A stretch of 64,000 nt of DNA from Arthrobacter sp. NIO-1057 (GCF_900094805.1 NZ_FMAT01000001.1:1064196-1128195), one strand, 5' to 3'; positions 43,500-52,763 are shown, counted from the stretch's first letter. Translations and numbers: made by a program. Notes: generated by a model not told the origin, from the letters alone.

Positions 43500-44309
43500 C
43501 TAGTTGTTGCTGTTTCCCGGTGGGGTTTGCTCGGGTCCTGCTTGGCGGGCTTGGGCGGCGCGCTGGGCAACCTCATCCAGATCCCGCTGATAATCGTCTT
43601 TCACCATTCGGTACCAAAGGAAGATCGCGAAGCCTGCAAAGACGACCCATTCAATTCCGTAAAAGACGTTGAGCCAGTTGATCTGAGCTTCCTGTGGCTG
43701 CGGTCCAACATAGATCATGTCGATACCAGGCTGTTGGACACTCTCACCCTTGACGGTTTTGATTTCGTGAGCCGAGATGAAGCCGTCGTACAGTACTGAA
43801 TCCCAGATGTTTGCCAGCTGTGCTGATGCAATCGTGGGAAGAGTTTTACTACGTAAGTCGTGTTCGTTTTCCGGTCCCTCGCTAGGTAGCAATCGTCCGG
43901 TGATTTGCAGTTCACCCGTGGGTGCTGCAGATGGCGTGGTTTCTTCTGGCTGCCAGCCTCGGACGACAGCAATGCCAGCGTCTTGTTTGGCACCCTCAAC
44001 CTTGAACTCGCTGATGACCCAGACGCCCTTATTGCCGTCTTCGATTCGGTCAGCGATGAGCTGGTCTGTCCCGGGAACGAATTCACCGGTAAAGGTGACG
44101 ATTTGGTCCGCTTTGGTACCAAGAAGTTCGGTGCCGATGTCTTGGTGTTTTGTCAGCTCCACCGGCTTCTCGGTCTTATCAACCTTGACGATGGGTTCAC
44201 TCTCAGAGGCACCAAACTGCCATCCGGAGAGGGCAACAAATCCGGTGGCGATGGCGAGCGCCGCTAGGAGGGCGCCGATCCACTTAAGCTTCAGAGCGGT
44301 TTTAAACAC
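43500..44309 (-). CDS. SURF1-family protein
   Basis: 269 residues with an N-terminal transmembrane segment (LKLKWIGALLAALAIATGFV) and a C-terminal one (VFYGIEWVVFAGFAIFLWYR). VTFTGEFVPGTDQLIADRI and IGTELLGTKADQ are the SURF1 periplasmic core, and NWLNVFYGIEWVVFAGF is diagnostic. SURF1 helps insert haem a into cytochrome oxidase subunit I. Adjacent to the DUF3817 gene, 48 bases away. Confidence 0.87.
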   Translation of the reverse strand: MFKTALKLKWIGALLAALAIATGFVALSGWQFGASESEPIVKVDKTEKPVELTKHQDIGTELLGTKADQIVTFTGEFVPGTDQLIADRIEDGNKGVWVISEFKVEGAKQDAGIAVVRGWQPEETTPSAAPTGELQITGRLLPSEGPENEHDLRSKTLPTIASAQLANIWDSVLYDGFISAHEIKTVKGESVQQPGIDMIYVGPQPQEAQINWLNVFYGIEWVVFAGFAIFLWYRMVKDDYQRDLDEVAQRAAQARQAGPEQTPPGNSNN

Positions 44310-44477
44310 CCCTTAACCGTACTTCTATTTGCCGTAGAACTCGAAATGGTGAGGGGTGAGATTGGCCTAGCAGGCAACTTTCATCGAGAGGGGAACCATC
44401 CATGAACCCCAGTCGTTGGGACCTAGCATATTCTTTGATGCAAAAGGCTTCGCAATGCCCTGCGCCGTAATACACGA

Positions 44478-44519
44478 GTGGCTAGAATCTGACCGATTCC
44501 ATTGTCAGATCCTAGCCAC
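44478..44519. terminator. Hairpin terminator
   Basis: GTGGCTAGAATCTGA pairs with TCAGATCCTAGCCAC (15 pairs, one mismatch). It lies 15 bases beyond the stop of the 44534 gene. Confidence 0.8.
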
Positions 44520-44533
44520 ATTACACAAACCGC

Positions 44534-44944
44534 TTAAGACCAGACGTGACTAGCAAATAGGGTGTCAATGACTTCTTTCTTCTGCTCAAAGCTCAGTTCC
44601 TTGCCACTCATGTCGAGCACAATATTTCTCCAGCGTCGCCCGTCGTCTCCAAGATAGGTTGCGAACTGCTCAGCGGCACCTTGAGATGCAAATTGGAGGA
44701 AGTTTCCATTTGAAGTCGACCATCCTTCAACACATTGGTCAGTTGAACACAATTCTTTAGTGTTTTCTTGCGGGCTAAGGGACTCACTACCCGCGAGAAC
44801 GTCCTGCAAGTTACTCGTTTGATTACGCCCTAGCCCTCCTGATAGGTACAGAGCGCCAGCAATGACTGTTACTGCCAAGACCACGACAGAAATGAGTAGC
44901 CCCGTTTTCTTGTTGGGCGATTTCGTTGTAGCCGATAGTGACAT
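44534..44944 (-). CDS. Hypothetical single-span membrane protein
   Basis: 136 residues. A short basic N-terminus precedes one transmembrane helix (TGLLISVVVLAVTVIAGALY, then LSGG), and an extracellular part with two Cys (KELCSTDQCVEGW) likely forming a disulphide. No family recognised. A strong terminator follows. Function unknown. Confidence 0.7.
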   Translation of the reverse strand: MSLSATTKSPNKKTGLLISVVVLAVTVIAGALYLSGGLGRNQTSNLQDVLAGSESLSPQENTKELCSTDQCVEGWSTSNGNFLQFASQGAAEQFATYLGDDGRRWRNIVLDMSGKELSFEQKKEVIDTLFASHVWS

Positions 44945-45412
44945 CTATAGCCTCTGTTCTAATGTCTGGTGACTCTTCCGAGCAACGCCTTCTTTGCCGC
45001 ACGCCTGAATCCAGCAATTCCTCTCGGAACAAAAACGCGCATAGCATTCGAGCCCTTAATTGCCTCGTCGACATTGAGCGCCGTCAGCGATTTCGGGTGA
45101 AATTGCGCCAGCTGTTCTGCCAAGATCATTCCCTATTTCTAGCTCAGCAGCACTTCCTCAGAAGCATCAGACTAGCATTGACGTGGCGCAATTAAGGGTA
45201 CTTAATCAAAGCAAATGGCTTTTATTTCACAAGCAATCCACTGATTCTAGCGATATTTTTTCATTAAGATTCCGTGGCGTGAGGAGAACGTATCTACTTA
45301 GTTGCACATAATTGGCTCTGAACGGCCGTTGCCATGCGACATGTACAGATAAGGCCTGCTCCTCCACGGGAAATGGAGGAACAGGCCTTGACGCAAAAAA
45401 TCAGTCGCTTAT
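44945..45412. other. 468-base interval without a recognised gene
   Basis: It holds the leader of the 44534 gene, an AT-rich middle and the guaB3 terminator at its right end. No protein-like reading frame was convincing on either strand. Confidence 0.5.
45351..45389. terminator. Hairpin terminator of guaB3
   Basis: AAGGCCTG and TCCTCCA pair with TGGAGGA and CAGGCCTT around CGGGAAA. The reverse strand reads the guaB3 3' end into it, followed by TTATCTG. Confidence 0.75.
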
Positions 45413-46570
45413 TTAGGCTCGAAAACGGTCAGACTCGTATGGAGACATTACAACGTCTACACGCTGGAATTCCTTCAGGTTCGAGTAACCGGTGGTTGCC
45501 ATCGAACGGCGCAGGGCACCGACAAGGTTCGAAGTGCCGTTGGTTTCATGCGATGGACCGTAGAGAACCTTCTCCAAGGAACCAACGGTGCCAACCTCGG
45601 CGCGATCGCCACGTGGGCTAGCCTCGTGCACTGCTTCCATGCCCCAGTGGTATCCGGCGCCCGGAGCTTCTTCGGCACGTGCTAGTGCGGTGCCAAGCAT
45701 GACTGCGTCGGCACCCATGGCGATAGCCTTAACGATGTCGCCGGAGTTGCCCATGCCTCCATCAGCGATGACATGAACGTAGCGTCCACCGGATTCTTCG
45801 ATGTAGTCACGACGTGCAGCAGCAACATCAGCAATAGCAGTAGCCATTGGTGCGTGGATGCCGAGAGTGCGACGGGTCGTCGAGGAAGCTCCGCCGCCGA
45901 AGCCCACCAGAACACCGGCAGCACCGGTGCGCATCAGGTGCATTGCTGGGGTATAACCAGCCGCGCCACCCACGATCACCGGGACGTCGAGTTCATAGAT
46001 GAACTGCTTGAGGTTCAATGGTTCAGTGGTCTTCGAGACGTGCTCGGCCGAAACAGTGGTGCCACGAATGACAAAGATATCAACGCCAGCTGCCACTACG
46101 GTCTTGTAGTGCTCCTGGGTGCGCTGCGGAGTCAACGAACCAGCAACCACAACACCGGAATCGCGAATCTCAGAAATGCGCGAGGTAATCAGTTCTGGCT
46201 GGATTGGTGCCGAGTACAGTTCCTGCAGCTTAGCGGTGATCTTAGGATCATTTCGCGTAGAAGCTTCCGACTTCAGACCAGCGATTTCAGCCAAGACGGT
46301 TTCTGGGTTCTCATAACGGGTCCACAGACCTTCGAGGTTTAGTACACCCAAACCGCCCAGCTTACCGAGGGCAATGGCAGTGGCTGGTGAAGTCACTGAG
46401 TCCATTGGTGCGCCCAGGATAGGGGTTTCAAACTGGAATGCGTCAATCTGCCAGGACACCGAAACGTCCTTCGGATCACGAGTACGGCGATTCGGTACGA
46501 TCGCTACGTCGTCCAGGGAATATGCCTTATGTGCCCGCTTGCCGCGGCCGATCTCAATCTCGTTACTCAC
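45413..46570 (-). CDS. guaB3: GuaB3-family IMP dehydrogenase-related protein
   Basis: 385 residues, lacking CBS domains. IEIGRGKRAHKAYSLDDVAI and VPNRRTRDPKDVSVSWQIDA at the N-terminus and TPAMHLMRTGAAGVLVGFGG, VHVIADGGMGNSGDIVKAIA and ADAVMLGTALARAEEAPGAG in the barrel identify the actinobacterial GuaB3 group. The usual IMPDH catalytic Cys loop is not seen; the family is annotated as GMP reductase or IMP-dehydrogenase-like, and the exact reaction is unclear. In relatives guaB3 lies next to guaB and guaA, as here. Confidence 0.93.
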   Translation of the reverse strand: MSNEIEIGRGKRAHKAYSLDDVAIVPNRRTRDPKDVSVSWQIDAFQFETPILGAPMDSVTSPATAIALGKLGGLGVLNLEGLWTRYENPETVLAEIAGLKSEASTRNDPKITAKLQELYSAPIQPELITSRISEIRDSGVVVAGSLTPQRTQEHYKTVVAAGVDIFVIRGTTVSAEHVSKTTEPLNLKQFIYELDVPVIVGGAAGYTPAMHLMRTGAAGVLVGFGGGASSTTRRTLGIHAPMATAIADVAAARRDYIEESGGRYVHVIADGGMGNSGDIVKAIAMGADAVMLGTALARAEEAPGAGYHWGMEAVHEASPRGDRAEVGTVGSLEKVLYGPSHETNGTSNLVGALRRSMATTGYSNLKEFQRVDVVMSPYESDRFRA

Positions 46571-46639
46571 CTAACTAGGTTACCAACTCTGAGGCGATTT
46601 CCTGATTTTCATGGAGCCAGCGGCACCGGGCATGACGTA

Positions 46640-46683
46640 AAACCCTGCCTCATGATGTTCTTACACATCATGAGGCAGGGTTT
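46640..46683. terminator. Perfect hairpin terminator
   Basis: AAACCCTGCCTCATGATGT pairs exactly with ACATCATGAGGCAGGGTTT (19 pairs) around TCTTAC. It follows the 46706 gene on the minus strand. Confidence 0.85.
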
Positions 46684-46705
46684 GAAGAGTCTGAACTTGA
46701 ATGAC

Positions 46706-48019
46706 CTAAGCCTGCGTAGCCAAGGATTTAACGGTGTCTGCCAAAGCAATTGCAGCCTTCTCTTCAGCCTGGGCGATTCGTTCAATCGCATCGGCCATTC
46801 GAGCAAACATTGCGCTACGCTCATCAACGGTGACCTCTGGATCAACCAGTTCTGCAAAGTCATCCCACTGCTGGGCTAGCTTCACGTAATCTGCACTATG
46901 CTCACCTAGGGCTGAGAGGCCGGGCAGGCCCGAAACTTCATCAAGGAATTCTGCGTAGAGTCCGCGCAGCGCGCCCTCCCCACCAAAACGAGTGTCGGTA
47001 AGGAATCCGGAAAGCTGATTCATGCCACCAGCCAACCGTGCAGGTTCGGCAAACATGCGAGTCCACCCAGTTTTGGTAGTCGTATCACGCAAGCGTTCTG
47101 CAAAGGTACGCATACCAGCGATTCCAAAGTTCTTGGCGAAGTGCGCCGGAATCCCTGATAGTTCACGAGTTCCAAGAAGACGGGAGGTAGTTTCTTCAAT
47201 AGTTTCTAACGTATTGGCTACCAGAACTTCCACCTTCGGCGAGCGCGTAGATGGCACCCAAGCTTGCCAGTGCTTTTCCTTCTTGCGCTTGGCACGGGCG
47301 AAAGCCAGGTCTGCCGGGCTGATAACATTCAGCATTCCCGAACCGTCATCTACCAGCAGATCATCTTCATGGTCTCCAACGACCGCAAGATCAATCGTTT
47401 CGGCTTCGTCCACCTCGTTGCCATCAATCCATGGCAGAGCGTTGATGGCAACCCGGACAACAACGGCGCGACCAGCGTCTAACGCCGCGTCCATGTATTC
47501 GACTGCTTTCTGTGCAGAGCCCGTGGTGCGTTCGTTGATTTTGGCACCGCAGCGAGCCAGCAGGTTTTGCGTGTATGGCTCCGGGTGAGCACGGGTGACC
47601 AGAGTGGCGGTGGTGGTTTCTTCGTATTCAAACGTGAAAACCATGAAGCCGATGCCACCAGCAAGACCTGCCAGTAGCGCCTGGCTCAACGGAGCCCCGG
47701 TAACAGGGTTGGTCACGCCGGCCTGAACGAGAACGCGATTCCAGAGTGCAGCATCGTATTGGATGACATCCTCGGGAGCTGGGTACTCCGGCAGCTCATC
47801 TTGAGGTGCTGGAGCAGCAGGCTGGGCTGGCCTGGCAGCTTTGCCCTTGGCCTTGGCTTCGCGAGCTTCCTTGGCATAGTCGCGAGCGGCAGCGGCACGG
47901 GCAGCCTTGGGGCTTTCTGGTTTGCCGGTGAGGATGTTCTTACGCGCGGTGGTGTAGCTCTCCCCCGTGCGCGCCATGCGTTCGCGTGCTTGCTTCTTCA
48001 GGTTGGCTGGCTGGCCCAA
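46706..48019 (-). CDS. BtrH_N/DUF4872-domain protein
   Basis: 437 residues. After a basic N-terminal stretch (NLKKQARERMARTGESYTTA) and a Lys/Ala/Pro-rich linker comes a BtrH-like N-terminal domain, with LAGGIGFMVFTFEYEETTTA (G-x-x-G-G-I-G-F) and DGNEVDEAETIDLAVVGDHE, then a helical DUF4872-like C-terminus. BtrH is a gamma-glutamyl acyltransfer or Cys-protease-like enzyme of butirosin biosynthesis, so this may be a peptidase or acyltransferase-like protein. The N-terminus looks like a small nucleic-acid or membrane-binding tag. Assigned by domain pattern. Confidence 0.75.
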   Translation of the reverse strand: MGQPANLKKQARERMARTGESYTTARKNILTGKPESPKAARAAAARDYAKEAREAKAKGKAARPAQPAAPAPQDELPEYPAPEDVIQYDAALWNRVLVQAGVTNPVTGAPLSQALLAGLAGGIGFMVFTFEYEETTTATLVTRAHPEPYTQNLLARCGAKINERTTGSAQKAVEYMDAALDAGRAVVVRVAINALPWIDGNEVDEAETIDLAVVGDHEDDLLVDDGSGMLNVISPADLAFARAKRKKEKHWQAWVPSTRSPKVEVLVANTLETIEETTSRLLGTRELSGIPAHFAKNFGIAGMRTFAERLRDTTTKTGWTRMFAEPARLAGGMNQLSGFLTDTRFGGEGALRGLYAEFLDEVSGLPGLSALGEHSADYVKLAQQWDDFAELVDPEVTVDERSAMFARMADAIERIAQAEEKAAIALADTVKSLATQA

Positions 48020-48566
48020 AATAATGTCCTTTATCTGCGGTCGCGCACAGTCGGTTAGTTCCCGCGCCGGTCGGTGCTGTCTGTGCCTTATTCTACGCGG
48101 GAGCGGCAGACTCTCTGGTCTCTAAATATCGTGATAAATATCAGGCAAAAACTCCATATGTTCACCCCGGCGCTCATTAGAGAACGTTTTGGAAACGGAA
48201 GCATCGCTCGAAAGTGCGAATACTCCGAGGGGGTATATGTCTGCCTGTTCGGCCGTACCGACAGATTTGCCCTTACTTCTCTATCGGTCATCCTGCACCT
48301 TTTACTCGGACAACGCTTCGTCGGTCGCTTCGTGCAAGGTAGGCACAATCCCGGCATCGTTCGGTTCACGTTCTAGGTGAGTAACCGGGAGACCACGGAG
48401 AATGTCGATGGCCAGTACGCTAACAACCTCTCAACTTAACCGGTCACAGCCCTTGGTAGGAGTTCTCACAAGGCCGCTTGAAATTGACGAGTGCCAAGGC
48501 TCAACTATTCTTAGTGCCATGTCAGTGAACGCTTTGCGTTCCGCCTATACCATTTCGGAGAGAATG
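48020..48566. other. 547-base interval, no gene recognised
   Basis: It contains the leader of the 46706 gene and upstream DNA of the frameshifted gene at 48567. Reading frames here look like chance frames, with odd composition and no motif. Confidence 0.5.
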
Positions 48567-48985
48567 ATGAACGAAGAGGAACTGCCACGAGCCCACGAGA
48601 ATTTCATGCGCCACTTCACCGCAACATTCTACGAAGACGAGTCCTGCGAGTTTGCCCCGTTCGGTTCCGACGAGGGCTGGGATACCCTTCAAGAGGCTAC
48701 CGAAAACCGCAATGAGCTAAACAGCGGTTCTACTGTGGCGGATGTTCTGGAAATCACCGAAGCCCCATATCGGGCGAATGGGGCAAAACCCCATCAGCAG
48801 AAGAATGGTACGAGGACGCGACTTTCGTCGTTGCGGCCGCGTTCACCTTGCTTCGACTTACTGGTCAGATCGATGAAGCCGGGCGCGTTCGTGCGTTGGA
48901 GGCATTAGACATTCTCATCGAGTTCTTCGGTGATGAGCCCGAGCTGTTGCAGCAGAAAGAAGATCTTCAGAGCTGGAAGAGCTGA
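48567..48985 (+). pseudogene. Small acidic protein gene with a frameshift
   Basis: MNEEELPRAHENFMRHFTAT starts after GGAGA and runs to about VADV (48741). The rest of the product lies in the adjacent frame: SGNHRSPISGEWGKTPSAEE, WYEDATFVVAAAFTLLRLTG and ALDILIEFFGDEPELLQQKE, ending KS at a TGA at 48983. Adding one T in the TT run at 48745 joins them into a ~140-residue, acidic protein. Function unknown; the size and charge resemble immunity proteins. It could also be a sequence error. Confidence 0.6.
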
Positions 48986-49180
48986 CCCCGAGATCAAGGG
49001 ATTGGTCACGTAGTCGAAGGAGGCAGGAGGGTGTCGCATAGTTGGCGGGTAATAAACCTACAAAGTGCGACCCGCCCGAAACCTGCAGAGTCATCCTTCC
49101 CCTCACTCTGATTTATATCAATAGAATCTTGAGCCGCGCACCGACGCCAGAATAGTTAGATTCAGGGTCGAACTAGCTCA

Positions 49181-49768
49181 CTAAGAATCAAAGCTAGGAT
49201 TTCCCGTGATACGGGCAATCGCAGCCCTGATTTCCTGTGGGTCGCGCGGCTCTGAATCAAGTGCCCGATGGATGGTGACTCCTTCAATCATCGCGTCCAG
49301 TAAGCGGGCGGTCAGTGGATCAAAGTGAAGCTCGAGCGCAATACGACTGCGTCTCATCCATTCACTAGTGATGGAACGAAAAGTGGTGTCACGCGTGGCT
49401 AGGGTATAGAGCTCATGGGACAGGATCAACTCATCGTCATCACCGCTACTTGCTTGAAGGATTCTCTCGAAAACTTTTTCACACGCTGATTGTTTGTCAG
49501 TCGCTGTAGCCATGGAACGTTCGAATTCACCGCTCACTCGAATTGCCAGGTTGGTAAACGCACTGTGCAAGAGGTCTTGCATTCCGTCAAAGTAGTAAGT
49601 CATGGCACCAAGTGGGACACCTGCCTGAGCCGCAACTTTTCGATGTGAAGTGCCGGTCACTCCGGACTGTGCAATAACTATCAGACAGGCATCGATAATT
49701 TTGTCGCGGCGTTCAGGATCATTACGGCGCCCGAGTCGTGATCCGGTGGGCGGATGTTGAGAGGACAT
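49181..49768 (-). CDS. TetR-family transcriptional regulator
   Basis: 195 residues. The HTH is RDKIIDACLIVIAQSGVTGT, SHRKVAAQAGVPLGAMTYYF, DGMQDLLHSAF, a typical TetR N-domain; the C-terminal ~140 residues form the ligand domain (helical, ending ARITGNPSFDS). It follows the acetyltransferase gene (stop 49773) by a few bases and is therefore co-transcribed. It faces a candidate operator upstream of the operon. Confidence 0.92.
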   Translation of the reverse strand: MSSQHPPTGSRLGRRNDPERRDKIIDACLIVIAQSGVTGTSHRKVAAQAGVPLGAMTYYFDGMQDLLHSAFTNLAIRVSGEFERSMATATDKQSACEKVFERILQASSGDDDELILSHELYTLATRDTTFRSITSEWMRRSRIALELHFDPLTARLLDAMIEGVTIHRALDSEPRDPQEIRAAIARITGNPSFDS

Positions 49769-49772
49769 CTAC

Positions 49773-50357
49773 TTATCCAATTGTCCTGATAACTCGAGCT
49801 GGATTACCGACAGCAATGACATTTGCTGGAATGTCCTTGGTGACAACAGCACCGGCACCGATCACTGAGTTCTCACCGATACTCACGCCAGGGCACACAA
49901 TCGCACCACCGCCGAGCCAGACATTGTCTCCGATAGTGATCGGCTGGGCAGCTTCTAATTTGTCACGCCGAGGCTGTGGATCAATGGGGTGGGTGGGGGT
50001 TAGCAGTTGAACGTTCGGTCCAATCTGGCAGTCCTCACCGATAGTAATGGTGGCAACGTCTAATGCGGTGAGGTTGAAATTGATGAAGGTTCGCGCGCCG
50101 ATGTGTAGGTTTTCACCGTAATCCACGAAAAGCGGCGAGTTGACGTGTGCTTCTTCGCCTAAAGTTCCGACAAGCTCCTTGAGGATTTCGCGTGCCTGTG
50201 GATCTGCAGCAACTACGGCACGGTGGTAGGCATCAGCTAGCTGAACCCCACGTTGCTGGAGTCTGGCATTTTCGGGATCATCAGAAATATAAAGATCCCC
50301 TGCGAGCATTCTTTCTCGGTTGCTTCTCGGGTCACCTTCAAAATATTTCTCAGTCAT
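49773..50357 (-). CDS. Maltose/galactoside O-acetyltransferase-like hexapeptide protein
   Basis: About 194 residues. MTEKYFEGDPRSNRERMLAG, LYISDDPENARLQQRGVQLA is the N-terminal Mac domain; the C-terminal left-handed beta-helix has repeats such as IGEDCQIGPNVQLL, TIGDNVWLGGGAIVCPG and SIGENSVIGAGAVVTKDIPA. The catalytic His in LTPTHPIDPQPR is present. It acetylates a sugar or related acceptor. The ATG 50357 is the family start. Operon with the TetR gene. Confidence 0.93.
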   Translation of the reverse strand: MTEKYFEGDPRSNRERMLAGDLYISDDPENARLQQRGVQLADAYHRAVVAADPQAREILKELVGTLGEEAHVNSPLFVDYGENLHIGARTFINFNLTALDVATITIGEDCQIGPNVQLLTPTHPIDPQPRRDKLEAAQPITIGDNVWLGGGAIVCPGVSIGENSVIGAGAVVTKDIPANVIAVGNPARVIRTIG

Positions 50358-50382
50358 GCCAGAAAATATACACGACATTTGA

Positions 50383-50394
50383 GTACGTTCGTAC
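50383..50394. promoter_or_regulatory. Palindrome in the divergent region, candidate TetR operator
   Basis: GTACG-TT-CGTAC has perfect five-base arms and lies 26 bases upstream of the acetyltransferase start and 76 upstream of the MFS gene. The TetR gene is in the operon it would control. Confidence 0.5.
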
Positions 50395-50469
50395 ATATAC
50401 TTGGAGAGGTCGTCCAGACGGTGACGATTCCCATCATCTTCGAGGTTCCGTGAAGGACGCCAGCACTTT

Positions 50470-51702
50470 ATGTACTCAATCCTCTTGACCATCATCTATA
50501 TCGCCTTCATCAGCCTCGGACTACCGGACTCGTTAGTTGGCGCCGGCTGGCCGGCCATGCATAAAGACTTAGATGTCCCGCAATCCTTCGCCGGGATAAT
50601 CACGATGGTCATCGCCATCGGCACCATCCTTTCCAGCCTGGCTTCCGAACGCCTGACTCGCCGATTCGGCGCAGGATTGGTCACGGCAATCAGCGTCGGA
50701 CTGACCGCCACCGCATTATTTGGTTTCTCATTCTCTGACCAGTTTTGGATGCTCTGCCTATGGGCGATTCCATACGGCGTTGGGGCTGGCGCGGTTGATG
50801 CAGCCCTGAATAACTATGTCGCCCTACATTATGCGGCGCGCCACATGAACTGGTTGCATAGTTTCTGGGGTGTAGGTGCATCGATTAGCCCCTTGATCAT
50901 GAGCCATGCCCTAACCTCAGGGATAGGATGGCCAGGAGCCTACAACATTGTGGGAATTATCCAAGCTGTCTTGACCGCAGCTCTGCTCTTCACCCTGCCA
51001 CTGTGGGGCAAGGTCAATACCCTGCGATCCAAGGAACACCAGCTCACCGAGGTGAGCACAGATAGCCAGGCTGTTCCATCACAACCACCAGCGTCCGGCC
51101 ATGTTCCGCTGGCCAAAGCGCTCAAGATCCCTGGTGTCATCCTCATCCTGACAACATTCTTCGCCTACTGCGCTTTGGAGAGCACTTCCATCTTGTGGTC
51201 ATCCACTTACCTCGTGAGTGCCCGCGGCGTATCCCCTGCTACCGCGGCCGCTTTTGCTTCTTTCTTCCTCATAGGCATCACCCTTGGACGATTCCTCGCT
51301 GGAATCGTTGCCGACCGTATTGGCGACAGGAATCTCATCCGCGGCGGTTTCGTTTTGGTGGGGGTCGCGGGCGTCATGATCTTGTTACCACTGGGAACTA
51401 ATGCCGTGGCGCTCGCCGGGCTAGCTATTGCTGGCTTAGGTGCCGCACCAATCTACCCGGCGATCATTCACTCCACGCCGACCAACTTTGGACGCAACAA
51501 TTCGCAAGCAATTATTGGTATTCAGATGGCTTCTGCCTACGTTGGTTCGACGCTGATGCCACCACTGTTCGGAATTGTCTCCCAGTGGGTGGGGCTATGG
51601 ATCTTCCCGGTCTTTGTACTCGTCTTAGCGATCCTTGGAATACTATTCAATGAGCGACTAAATCGTCGGGTCGATGCCCAACAAACGCCCATTAGAATTT
51701 AG
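50470..51702 (+). CDS. MFS transporter
   Basis: 410 residues with 12 predicted membrane spans. YIAFISLGLPDSLVGAGWPA (first span, LP-D-x-x-G), GVGAGAVDAALNNYVALHYA and the second-half motif SFFLIGITLGRFLAGIVADR (G-R-x-x-x-G-x-x-x-D-R) fit the FucP/FLVCR-type sugar/MFS group. Substrate unknown; co-control with an acetyltransferase suggests a sugar or antibiotic. The VanZ gene overlaps or follows directly. Confidence 0.9.
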   Translation: MYSILLTIIYIAFISLGLPDSLVGAGWPAMHKDLDVPQSFAGIITMVIAIGTILSSLASERLTRRFGAGLVTAISVGLTATALFGFSFSDQFWMLCLWAIPYGVGAGAVDAALNNYVALHYAARHMNWLHSFWGVGASISPLIMSHALTSGIGWPGAYNIVGIIQAVLTAALLFTLPLWGKVNTLRSKEHQLTEVSTDSQAVPSQPPASGHVPLAKALKIPGVILILTTFFAYCALESTSILWSSTYLVSARGVSPATAAAFASFFLIGITLGRFLAGIVADRIGDRNLIRGGFVLVGVAGVMILLPLGTNAVALAGLAIAGLGAAPIYPAIIHSTPTNFGRNNSQAIIGIQMASAYVGSTLMPPLFGIVSQWVGLWIFPVFVLVLAILGILFNERLNRRVDAQQTPIRI

Positions 51703-51718
51703 CGAAGGAGCGGAGCCA

Positions 51719-52192
51719 TTGCAGAGAGCCCCGCGTAACCTCGGCCGATACCAGTCGCTAAGGAATTCACTGAGAACTTTGTTTCGCCACCGGTCTCGTG
51801 GGTTTTGGCTGCTGCCGTTGGTTTATGTGCTGGCCATGGCATCCATCGCCTTCTGGCCAGTCCCGGTCGATTCTGCTGCCGGGTCTCAGCTAGCGTCGGC
51901 ATTGAGTTGGCTCCACGCTCATGGAATCCCAGCGTTTGTAAATTACGAATTTGTCGAGTTCGCTGCCAACGTCATTTTCTTCATGCCATTAGGGCTCATT
52001 TTGAGCTTCGCACTACACCGCTTTTGGTTTGCTTGCGCGCTGGGGCTTGCCACTTCTGCCCTCATTGAACTTGGACAGCTCTTTTTCCTACCCAACCGCT
52101 ATGCCACCCCCACGGACGTCGTAGCCAATACGTTGGGAGCCTGCCTTGGCGCGGGTCTCTGGCTAGTCGTAAGGAAGATTTCTCAGCGCTAG
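51719..52192 (+). CDS. VanZ-family membrane protein
   Basis: About 157 residues. Four predicted spans, with WLLPLVYVLAMASIAFWPVP, the motif FVEFAANVIFFMPLGLILSF, ACALGLATSALIELGQLFFL and the DVVANTLGACLGAGLWLVV region, which define VanZ. VanZ gives low teicoplanin resistance in enterococci but most relatives are of unknown role. The TTG at 51719 has AAGGAG eight bases upstream; an ATG at 51674 would overlap the MFS gene by 29 bases. Operon with the MFS gene. Confidence 0.85.
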   Translation: MQRAPRNLGRYQSLRNSLRTLFRHRSRGFWLLPLVYVLAMASIAFWPVPVDSAAGSQLASALSWLHAHGIPAFVNYEFVEFAANVIFFMPLGLILSFALHRFWFACALGLATSALIELGQLFFLPNRYATPTDVVANTLGACLGAGLWLVVRKISQR

Positions 52193-52407
52193 CGGATATC
52201 GATATTCAGAATTCGCGGTAGTTGCTGTGACAGCTTTTGCACCACGCTTACTCTGTTCACGGGCAGCAATCGGCCTTAGCCTCCGGTATTGCTGACTCCT
52301 TCCGTTCCCCAAGCCGTCGGTGGGCGCGTCATCCATGAGCCACCCTTGCGAGGCTCAGCTCATGGGTATCGCGCTCGTCGCGCGAGCGGAAAGGTAGGTG
52401 ATGATCC

Positions 52408-52533
52408 ATGAAGAAGCGCAAGAAGTGCCCCAAGACTTGCGACTGCAAGCCAAAGGCCACGAAAGTCCAAACGCTCACCAGTGTTTCGAGACTTATCGTG
52501 ACCCTCTTGAGGCGCATTATTGAATTCCTCTAA
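52408..52533 (+). CDS. Possible 41-residue Cys-containing basic peptide
   Basis: MKKRKKCPKTCDCKPKATKV then QTLTSVSRLIVTLLRRIIEF, ending L. It has AGGT-like sequence upstream of the ATG, three Cys in a CPKTCDC cluster, and an amphipathic or hydrophobic C-terminal helix. No family recognised; it could be a chance frame. Reported because the composition is unusual. Confidence 0.25.
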   Translation: MKKRKKCPKTCDCKPKATKVQTLTSVSRLIVTLLRRIIEFL

Positions 52534-52763
52534 ATGGTTCACCATACGGCCACGGAGTTCAGTGCAGGAGCACTGGGCTCCGCCCCATTTAGAGGTGGCT
52601 ACGAAGGATTTGGTGCCACCGAATCCCACGACGCTCCATCTCTGAAACGCAGTGCCATTGTCTCACTTAAGCGTCAGGGGCGCTAGGCGCTGTGGATCTG
52701 CAAGCTCCGTGACAGACAGTCTCAAGGCCCCCACGTTTGAAGGTTTCTCGTTTAAGACAAAAG

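Noticed and set aside
52330-52640. Minus-strand frames considered as a transposase or WhiB remnant
   Set aside because: Cys and Trp spacing matches neither WhiB nor a transposase zinc motif; no start and no family match.
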